DNA of 64,000 bases. Source: Shewanella sp. NFH-SH190041. GTDB lineage: Bacteria > Pseudomonadota > Gammaproteobacteria > Enterobacterales > Shewanellaceae. Shown in pieces: positions 57,239-64,000 of the stretch. The stretch is from NCBI RefSeq assembly GCF_024363255.1, contig NZ_AP026070.1, positions 2,604,001 to 2,668,000 on the forward strand, in the 5' to 3' direction. Position 1 is the stretch's first letter; each line of letters begins with the position of its first letter. Under the pieces are notes generated by a model, which worked only from the letters and a program-made list of their open reading frames with translations, was not told the origin of the DNA and did not search any database. The translations under genes were made by a program, and so were the position numbers.

Positions 57239-58564
57239 CTAGAGGGCGTCCATCGCTTTCCATACCCGCTGTGCCACTTTGGCCGCTTCGGCATAAATTG
57301 GCGCAATATCAAATGGGAAGGCGCGATCTTCATACACAAAGCGACCTTCAACCACCACACTGTTAACCAGGCCGGAGTTCATACCAAAGGCCATATGACC
57401 CGGCAGATTTTCCGCCACCAGCGGTGTTGGACTGGTGTAGTCAAGGATGGTCAGATCGGCCTTATATCCGGCTTCCAGTCGGCCAAATTGTGCGCCGAAG
57501 TTACGGGCCAGCACTTCATTGCCGTTATGCAACTGGGCAACAAAACTGTCCGGCCATAATGGGCCACCAGCATCACGGTGTTTAAAGAAGGCAAATTTAA
57601 GCTCTTCAAACATATCCGCGCCGATACCATCAGTGCCGAGTACCACATTTTTGAACCGGGTCAGCTGCTGGTTGTAGCCGACATTGTTGTTCATATTGGA
57701 GCGGGCATTGTGGGCCAGGAAACCATCACGGGTATTGAGGATCTCCACATCACTGTCAGACAGGAACAGACCATGAGCTAACAGGGTTTTTTCATTGATA
57801 AGCCCAAAGCTGTCCAGCCGCGCAACAATATCCTGACCATAGTGATGGTGGCTGAAGGCCACATCATACTTATCCTCAGCCACATGGATATGCACGCCGC
57901 GTCCCGTGGCTTTGACCGCCTCAGCCATCATCGACAGCCCTTCGTTAGTGACTGTAAATGGCGCGTGGGCACCGATATGCGCTTCCACCAAATAAGGCTC
58001 TTCCCCTTTGACTTTGGCCGCATCAATCAGCTTGGCGAACTCGATGTTCTCCTCAACCCCCAGCGCCATCTCCTTGTTGCCGCCGTTTCGGTCGGTAACT
58101 TCGTAACAGGTCATGCCCCGCAGCCCCGTCTCGATAAAGCCTTTTCTCAGGGTATTAAGCGAGCCCTTGATAAAGCTGGGAGATGCGTGGTGGTCAATCA
58201 CAGCGCTGCAACCACTGCGAATGGCTTCCAACGAACAGATAAGGCCGGAGTAATAGGTCGCCTCTTCATCCAGCGCGCGGTCCATCCGCCACCAGAGGTT
58301 TTTCAATATGGAGATAAAGTCCGGGCTGGGGGCGATATTGGCAATCACCCCACGGGACAGGCCAGAGTAGAAGTGATTATGGGAACAAACGATCCCCGGC
58401 ATTACCAATTTACCTGCCATATCCTTAACCTGAGCCTGAGGGTATTTCTGCGCCAAATTGGTGCCGACTTCCTTAATCAAGCTGCCGTCAATCAGGATAT
58501 CTACCCCAGCTTTTACCATGGCCGGTGCGAATTGCACCGCGGTTGCGTTTTTCAGTAACAACAT
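57239..58564 (-). CDS. ssnA: Putative aminohydrolase SsnA
   Basis: 441-aa amidohydrolase of the chlorohydrolase/guanine deaminase-like family. Metal-binding His are in CSHNHFYSG and later VHIHVAEDK, and the catalytic Asp in VLGTDGIGADM. SsnA is conserved next to ygfK and the hydroxylase subunits in many bacteria; the substrate is likely a purine or related heterocycle. It lies 15 bp after ygfK and 278 bp before the Mo subunit, in one leftward run of genes. Confidence 0.93.
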   Translation of the reverse strand: MLLLKNATAVQFAPAMVKAGVDILIDGSLIKEVGTNLAQKYPQAQVKDMAGKLVMPGIVCSHNHFYSGLSRGVIANIAPSPDFISILKNLWWRMDRALDEEATYYSGLICSLEAIRSGCSAVIDHHASPSFIKGSLNTLRKGFIETGLRGMTCYEVTDRNGGNKEMALGVEENIEFAKLIDAAKVKGEEPYLVEAHIGAHAPFTVTNEGLSMMAEAVKATGRGVHIHVAEDKYDVAFSHHHYGQDIVARLDSFGLINEKTLLAHGLFLSDSDVEILNTRDGFLAHNARSNMNNNVGYNQQLTRFKNVVLGTDGIGADMFEELKFAFFKHRDAGGPLWPDSFVAQLHNGNEVLARNFGAQFGRLEAGYKADLTILDYTSPTPLVAENLPGHMAFGMNSGLVNSVVVEGRFVYEDRAFPFDIAPIYAEAAKVAQRVWKAMDAL

Positions 58565-58579
58565 GCTGCAATTCCCCCG

Positions 58580-61500
58580 TTAGAGTTCCACTTTACCCAA
58601 CAGATACTTATGGTTGGTGTAGACATAGCTGATGATCCGCCCTTGATCCGCCATGGTTTCTGGCAGTTCAATCTCGCCGTCATCGGCAATCATGGTGGTG
58701 AACACCTCACCTTGATGGCGCACTTGCACCTTGTGGCCGTCGACAAAGAAGCCAGGATTAGTGCTGGTGGCAAAGTCCTCTGCCAAGTTAAAGATGGTGA
58801 ACTTGTCCTTGTAAGGCTTGGCATCCCATGGGCAGAACTGAGCACAGTTACCACATTCGTTACAGTAGGCATCCAGGTGCAGCGTTTGGTACTGATCGTG
58901 GAAGCCGGGAACGGGTAAAGAGATATTGGCGCGGTTCGGGCACACATCGACACACTTGCTGCAGACGTAGTTACATTGCAGACAACGTTTGACTTCCTGC
59001 TCAACGAACTCGCCGGTATTCGCTGCCTGACGCTGCTCAGCGGCAATCATGCGCACATCAATGTCGCCCTTACGGCCATAGACTTCTGCCGCTTTCACCT
59101 CACAACGCCTGTCTCCTACAAACTCAGCGATATCCGCTTCGGTAACGGCTTCACGGGCCAAAATGGCAGATGCTGCTTTGTGGCCACCATTGATGGCTGA
59201 CACAATGGAAGACGGTCCGGTCTTGGCATCCCCCATCAGGAACACATTCTCAACACCCGTTTCACCAGTCTCAGCATTTACCTGTGGCCAGCCGTCTTCG
59301 CCCATCGGGATCCCCATGGCGCTCAGTACATCACGGTTGGTCTGCTCACCCACAGCCGTGACCATGGCATCAATCTTCAGCTCAAAGGTGGTATCGGTCG
59401 CCACTGGGCGGCGGCGACCTTTTTCATCTGGCTCACCCAAGGTCATTTCCCGGGCCACCAAGGTGCCATCGGCGTGGAAGGCTTCTGGATTTGTGAGGAA
59501 GCGGAACTGAACGCCATCTTTCAAGGCTTCATCGTACTCTTCTTTATAAGCTGGCATTTCAGCTACAGTGCGGCGATACAGCACAGTCACCTGCTCAACC
59601 CCAGGCACTTTCAACGCAGCGCGGGCACTGTCCATCGCCGTGTTACCGGCACCAATCACAGCCACATGTTTACCCAAAGAGCCGGGCTCAAACCCGCCGT
59701 CATTAAAGCGACGCAGGAACTCCAGTGATTTATGGATATTGCTGTTATCACCACTGATGGCAATCGGGTTGCCCTTATCAGCGCCGATACCCAAGCAAAC
59801 ATAGCCATAACCACTTTGTTTCAGCACCTCGATATTCAGATCAGCCTTGCAGCCATACTCAATATTCACCCCATGGGCGGTGACAAAGTCGATATCATGC
59901 TGAATGGTTTCAGCCGGAATACGGAAGCGAGGAATAATATTGTTTACCACGCCGCCAGCGCTTTGCTCTTTTTCAAAAATGGTCACAGGGTGGCCGGCGC
60001 GTGCAAGGAAGTAAGCGGCAGATAAGCCTGCAGGACCAGCACCTAATACGGCAACCGGCTGCTTATCCCCTTTGATGGTGGGCTGATGCCATTTCGCCTT
60101 ATAGCCATCCCAGCCTTTTTCCAGCGCCACTTTCTTCATTTCACGAATGTTCAGCGCGCCTTCATAATCGCGGCGGGTACAGTTGTACTGACACTGGTGA
60201 TCACAAATATGGCCGGTAATGGCAGGCAGCGCATTGCGGGCGTAGATGACCTCCAATGCTTCAGTGTATTTCTGCTCGCCCATCAAGCGCATATATTCAG
60301 GAATATCCTGGCTGATAGGGCAAGCCGCCACACAGGGCGCGACATAACAGTCGGTCAAGGGCACAGGTTGATTGACGGAGATCTCTTCTGGGCCACGCCA
60401 AGCTTTCTGGGTGTATTCCGCCACTAATGACTTGGCCGCCAGCGCTTCAAGCTTCACCAGATCAACCTGCTCCATACCCCACTGAGTGCTGTCATCCAGC
60501 ACTTGGGCACACTGGCTCATGCGCAGGTAGCCACCGGGCTTAAGCAGATCAGTCGCCATGGTGATAGGACGAATACCGGTTTCAAAGATTTCCTGAATAT
60601 TGAACTTAGAAGCACCACCAGAATAAGAGATTGGCAACTGGCCATTAAATTCCCGGCTCAGCTCCAGCGCCACATTGATAGACAGCGGGAACAGCGCGCG
60701 GCCAGACATGTACATCTCTTTATCTGGCAGGCGACCTTTGCCGTTTAATGTTCCCAGAGTATTGGTCAGCTTAACGCCAAACCCGACGCCCAATTGTTTC
60801 CCCAGATCCCGCAGGCGATGCAGCATGGCTTTGGCATCATTGATCTGCAGGTCATGGCTGAAAGACTCTTCACTGAGCTGCACATAATCAAACCCGGCAC
60901 TGTCGAGGATTTCCCGCACCCGCTTAAAGCCCAGCAGTGTTGGATTCAACTTCACAAAGGTATTAATGCGCCGCTCTTCAATCATATAACGGCAGATGGC
61001 TTCAATTTCATTCGGCGGGCAACCGTGCATGGTTGACAGGGTTACACCGCGGGCAATTCTAGGGCAAATACTGTCCATCACCCGGTGCAATACATTTTTT
61101 GCCTGACCGGGGAACAGCTCGTTAATCATGGGGTTAGAATCGATAAAGGCTTTTGCCTGACCGATATAAGCGCTGAACTTGGCATGCTTGCTCGCATCGA
61201 GCATATTGTCGATATATTGCTGCATTGGGTCGGTTAAAATCCCGGCCAAATCATAACCAACACTCATATTGAAGATAAAACGGCGGGGTTTGACATCACC
61301 CTTGGCAGCATTGCCCTCTTCAGGGAAAATCTGCTCCAGCAGGTGCAGGGCAACCCAGGCTTTCAGATACTCATCATAGGCTTTCACCAAGGTAAATTCA
61401 GTCGACCACTCAGTGTTGAAGCATTCATCTTCCGCATCAATACAAGGCTTGGCGATTTCCAGAGTGTCGAGCTTCTGAACGGTTTTCAGCTCCATAAAGC

Positions 61501-61732
61501 GGCCACCGGCCAACCAGGAGGTGATGATATTCTGAGCCAGCTGGGTGTGTGGACCGGCTGCCGGGCCGATGGCGGTCTCGCAACGCTCATCCCACACTGA
61601 CATGCCTTTGTTGTTGTCTTTACGGTAAAACTGTTTCGATGGGATCCCAAAAATAGACCGGCTTTCCTTAAACTCGCTAAACATACGGTTAAGCAACTCG
61701 CCGAATGGGACAGGACGCATGATGTCTCCCAT
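58580..61732 (-). CDS. ygfK: YgfK, putative selenate reductase-like subunit
   Basis: 1050-aa iron-sulfur flavoprotein, very close to E. coli YgfK. The N-terminal half resembles a dihydroorotate dehydrogenase/dihydropyrimidine dehydrogenase barrel; the middle is a glutamate synthase small subunit-like pyridine nucleotide/FAD domain (AVLGAGPAGLSAAYF and VIGAGNTAMDSAR); the C-terminus has two 4Fe-4S motifs (CLQCNYVCSKCVDVCP and CNECGNCAQFCP). ATG 61732 (MGDIMRPVPF) follows AAGGAGATTTACC; a longer frame from 61771 is not used. It probably moves electrons for the molybdenum hydroxylase or a related reduction. First gene of a run ygfK-ssnA-Mo-FeS-FAD. Confidence 0.95.
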   Translation of the reverse strand: MGDIMRPVPFGELLNRMFSEFKESRSIFGIPSKQFYRKDNNKGMSVWDERCETAIGPAAGPHTQLAQNIITSWLAGGRFMELKTVQKLDTLEIAKPCIDAEDECFNTEWSTEFTLVKAYDEYLKAWVALHLLEQIFPEEGNAAKGDVKPRRFIFNMSVGYDLAGILTDPMQQYIDNMLDASKHAKFSAYIGQAKAFIDSNPMINELFPGQAKNVLHRVMDSICPRIARGVTLSTMHGCPPNEIEAICRYMIEERRINTFVKLNPTLLGFKRVREILDSAGFDYVQLSEESFSHDLQINDAKAMLHRLRDLGKQLGVGFGVKLTNTLGTLNGKGRLPDKEMYMSGRALFPLSINVALELSREFNGQLPISYSGGASKFNIQEIFETGIRPITMATDLLKPGGYLRMSQCAQVLDDSTQWGMEQVDLVKLEALAAKSLVAEYTQKAWRGPEEISVNQPVPLTDCYVAPCVAACPISQDIPEYMRLMGEQKYTEALEVIYARNALPAITGHICDHQCQYNCTRRDYEGALNIREMKKVALEKGWDGYKAKWHQPTIKGDKQPVAVLGAGPAGLSAAYFLARAGHPVTIFEKEQSAGGVVNNIIPRFRIPAETIQHDIDFVTAHGVNIEYGCKADLNIEVLKQSGYGYVCLGIGADKGNPIAISGDNSNIHKSLEFLRRFNDGGFEPGSLGKHVAVIGAGNTAMDSARAALKVPGVEQVTVLYRRTVAEMPAYKEEYDEALKDGVQFRFLTNPEAFHADGTLVAREMTLGEPDEKGRRRPVATDTTFELKIDAMVTAVGEQTNRDVLSAMGIPMGEDGWPQVNAETGETGVENVFLMGDAKTGPSSIVSAINGGHKAASAILAREAVTEADIAEFVGDRRCEVKAAEVYGRKGDIDVRMIAAEQRQAANTGEFVEQEVKRCLQCNYVCSKCVDVCPNRANISLPVPGFHDQYQTLHLDAYCNECGNCAQFCPWDAKPYKDKFTIFNLAEDFATSTNPGFFVDGHKVQVRHQGEVFTTMIADDGEIELPETMADQGRIISYVYTNHKYLLGKVEL

Positions 61733-62309
61733 GGTAAATCTCCTTTTACTGTATTTTGTTTTTATCTTCACAGTCAGAACAATTCATCTTGCAAATTCAT
61801 AGTGCAATGAGATGGCCTTGCGGCCAGTAATAACCCTGAGATAAAAACCAAACAGCAACTCCCGCGCCAAGGATTAAGAGATTTAGATTATTAATGTTTT
61901 TTCGTGAGCCATATCAAGTTAATGAAAAAACCTGTGTACTAGCGCTTTAGATTATTCCTCCATTATATTGTCCCAAAATAAGACTAAATGAGTTTAATTC
62001 TTACTCCCAAATAGAAAACTATCAATTTAATATTGCACTATCACAACGATAGAAAAATGACTTATCAATTTAATTTTGTGACCCTCTCATCGCAGAATCT
62101 AAAAATCAAAATTGCGTATATCAAATAATAATGATGCATGAATGATAATCAGCAAATGATGCAGTTATCACAAATACTCTTAGGTATTACTCAGCTCTGC
62201 ACTCCTATCATCCCGGTACAAATAATCCTGGTACATAATAAAATATCGTGGCTATGTTAATTGTTTTTATAAAGAAACAATTCGAAGAAAAACCGTGCCA
62301 GTTCCCCCT
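61733..62309. promoter_or_regulatory. AT-rich region upstream of ygfK
   Basis: 577 bp without a gene. It is AT-rich and must contain the ygfK promoter; I checked by eye for FNR (TTGAT-N4-ATCAA) and sigma-54 patterns and found no clear match. mocA ends just before it, also reading leftward. Confidence 0.4.
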
Positions 62310-63197
62310 TTAATCGCGTAAGCCCTTTTCCATGGCTGTAGACTCATGCTGTAATCCAGATAATTGCTGCTGCACTGCGCTAAGTGCCTCCCAAGCGCAT
62401 TCTGGCTGCCGCAACAGATATTGCCTTAACAGACGATAAGCGGCCGGGGTATCAACATCAAAATACAGTCCATCATCATTCAGTTGCAGCCAATGGGTCC
62501 GCAATGGTGCCAATAAAGGTTTAATGCGATGACCTGGAGCGGCGTTGATTACCGCTTGGCAGGCCATCGGGCTTAGCAGTACCGGATGACCGGCAACATG
62601 CGCCGTGGCATTGTCTGTTGTATTGCCTGTTGTATAAGGCATATCTCCGTTGTCAGAGATGGGGTGTACTCCGGCGATATTATTACGCAGCAGCGTATCA
62701 GACGGGCGCCCAGGGTTAGCAGTCAGCTGCGAACGGCCGGGAAACACCACCTCTGCGCCCTGTTTTATTGCCAGCATGGCCGCATTAAGCTGTCGGTAGA
62801 TACGTTGCCCCACCAATGGCATATCGCCATGGGCTATCAAACACGCGCCCATAGGTTGGCTATGTTGTTGAGCAAGCAAGCTTAAATATGTCAGTCCAGC
62901 CTGCACCGACCCTGTCATCCCCTGCTGATATTGTGGATGGTACACCAGCGCCAACCGGGCAATGTTGCCATAACGACGGGCCAGTATTTGATGGCCGCGG
63001 CCAGTCACCAGCACCACCCGGGGGCAAGCCGATAATGCCTGCGCCAAGGCGACATCCAATAAGGTATATACAGGGCCAGCGCTGGCCATATGATTATCCG
63101 GCCAGGGAAACGGCAACATCATTTTCCACTGGCCCATTCGGCTAGATAAACCGGCGGCAGGGATCACACAATCGGGAAGTCGGCATGATTTATTCAT
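62310..63197 (-). CDS. mocA: Molybdenum cofactor cytidylyltransferase MocA
   Basis: Nucleotidyltransferase of the MobA/MocA family that makes the cytidine dinucleotide form of Moco used by xanthine dehydrogenase-type enzymes. The NTP loop is IPAAGLSSRMGQWKMMLPF at the start, with CLIAHGDMPLVG as the metal/acid motif. ATG 63197 (MNKSCRLPD) follows AAAGAGATTT; a longer frame from 63329 is not used. At 295 aa it is much longer than E. coli MocA (192 aa): about 45 residues, rich in Asn, Thr and Asp, are inserted before GHPVLLS. Confidence 0.9.
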   Translation of the reverse strand: MNKSCRLPDCVIPAAGLSSRMGQWKMMLPFPWPDNHMASAGPVYTLLDVALAQALSACPRVVLVTGRGHQILARRYGNIARLALVYHPQYQQGMTGSVQAGLTYLSLLAQQHSQPMGACLIAHGDMPLVGQRIYRQLNAAMLAIKQGAEVVFPGRSQLTANPGRPSDTLLRNNIAGVHPISDNGDMPYTTGNTTDNATAHVAGHPVLLSPMACQAVINAAPGHRIKPLLAPLRTHWLQLNDDGLYFDVDTPAAYRLLRQYLLRQPECAWEALSAVQQQLSGLQHESTAMEKGLRD

Positions 63198-63253
63198 AAA
63201 TCTCTTTATATTCTCGTTATATTCGATAATTAAATCAGCATAAGGGGTTAAGG

Positions 63254-64000
63254 ATGTTCCCCAGAATATTACTGCCAGGATACAAAGCCTGTCATGGAGA
63301 TAATGACAAAAGCGCGAACAGTACCCCAAAGCCCAGTATGGTTATTTCTCTGATTGGTGCCGGTGGCAAAACGTCAACCTTATTTTGGCTCGCCAACCAA
63401 TATCGTCAGCGGCAATTATCCGTACTGGTGACAACCACGACTAAAATGTATTTACCGTCATCACAACAGGCGGATTATATTATTTCTCTGTCCACATCAC
63501 AGAATATTCCCCTCCCGCGGCGCAGTTCACAAATCGAATATTTAACTGGCCAACATCAGCTACACATTGCTCGGTCAGGTATCAGCTTTGCATATCAATC
63601 ACTGATACCTGAACAGTGCAATACCAATAACAGCTTGGCGCAGGATGTTACGCCACTAAAAGTACAAGGGGTCGCGCCACAAGATATTGATGCGCTGGCT
63701 GCGATGGGACTCTTTGATGTGATTTTGGTGGAAGCTGATGGCGCTAAACATAGATGGGTTAAATGTCCTGACAGCCATGAACCCGCCCTGCCCCGGCACA
63801 GTGATATTGTCATTGCTGTCACCGGCGCTGAGGCTTTAGGCAAACCTGTCAGTGACAGACATATTCATCGTCTGGCGCGATTTAGCCGCATTACCGGTTG
63901 CAAGGCTGGCGAGAGACTGACACTGATGCATCTTGCTCGGCTTATTCGCCACCCCGACGGCATGTTTAAACAGGTGCCTACGGGCTGTCGTTGCATCTGG
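63254..64000 (+). CDS. yqeC: Selenium-dependent hydroxylase accessory protein YqeC (3' end cut by window)
   Basis: The frame is open to base 64000 and begins at ATG 63254, after AAGGGGTTAAGG; an ATG at 63338 is possible. The visible 249 aa hold the phosphate loop LIGAGGKTSTL and the family segment VEADGAKHRWVKCP with SHEPALP. YqeC accompanies SelD-linked (selenium-dependent) molybdenum hydroxylases. It reads divergently from mocA; the stop codon lies beyond the window. Confidence 0.88.
   Translation, partial: MFPRILLPGYKACHGDNDKSANSTPKPSMVISLIGAGGKTSTLFWLANQYRQRQLSVLVTTTTKMYLPSSQQADYIISLSTSQNIPLPRRSSQIEYLTGQHQLHIARSGISFAYQSLIPEQCNTNNSLAQDVTPLKVQGVAPQDIDALAAMGLFDVILVEADGAKHRWVKCPDSHEPALPRHSDIVIAVTGAEALGKPVSDRHIHRLARFSRITGCKAGERLTLMHLARLIRHPDGMFKQVPTGCRCIW

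Noticed and set aside
58610..61600. Many plus-strand frames opposite ygfK
   Set aside because: They are reverse-strand shadows of a clear 1050-aa gene.
1..64000. CRISPR array, tRNA, rRNA or prophage
   Set aside because: No regularly spaced repeats, tRNA-like cloverleaf or phage structural genes were seen by eye.

Overview
The window looks like a chromosomal segment of a gammaproteobacterium, most likely Shewanella or a close relative. This rests on gene neighbourhoods shared across the class (hda-uraA, grxD-sodB, ycgB-fadR-nhaB-dsbB-ycgN, ycgL/minCDE, rnd-fadD-tsaB, yoaA, hisLGDCBHAFI) and on protein sequences close to the Enterobacteria/Vibrio/Shewanella forms. No rRNA, tRNA, CRISPR array or prophage was seen. 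One insertion sequence is intact.

Layout. 1-11.1 kb: end of a metalloprotease-like gene, hda, a DUF2066 lipoprotein-like/exported protein, uraA, grxD, sodB, and the stress module prkA-yeaH-spoVR(ycgB). 11.1-18.1 kb: fadR and nhaB (divergent), dsbB, ycgN, a MltB-like protein that has lost its catalytic glutamate, ycgL, and minCDE. 18.1-23 kb: rnd, fadD, an alpha/beta hydrolase and tsaB, all leftward. 23-32.2 kb: an accessory block (flippase-like membrane protein, FIST-GGDEF protein, periplasmic rhodanese, IS1595-family element with 8-bp target duplication, outer-membrane-like protein) that separates tsaB from yoaA, which are neighbours in E. coli. 32.5-40.7 kb: a complete his operon preceded by a His-rich leader peptide (hisL) and attenuator. 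Several of its enzymes carry extra low-complexity segments, one of them a 15-nt tandem repeat in hisB.

40.7-46.3 kb is a strikingly AT-rich island: a group II PLP decarboxylase and two tandem GadC-type antiporters, each of the first two genes followed by its own terminator. Beside it, tyrP (aromatic amino acid permease) has a perfect CRP site and a short leader peptide with three consecutive tyrosine codons, followed by two mutually exclusive hairpins. This is a candidate tyrosine attenuator. It is the observation I would most like checked.

48-53 kb holds a GAF-GGDEF cyclase, a protein of three fused RidA domains in which the usual active-site Glu is Gln in all three, and a secreted PI-PLC with three C-terminal repeats. 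53.4-64 kb holds a putative selenium-dependent molybdenum hydroxylase locus: FAD, 2Fe-2S and Mo subunits, ssnA, ygfK, mocA, and the start of a divergent yqeC that runs off the window.

The genes fall into envelope/cell division (min, dsbB), fatty acid use (fadR, fadD), histidine synthesis, acid or amine metabolism (decarboxylase/antiporters), aromatic amino acid uptake (tyrP), and purine-like hydroxylation by a molybdoenzyme. All functions are inferred from remembered family features; no search was run.
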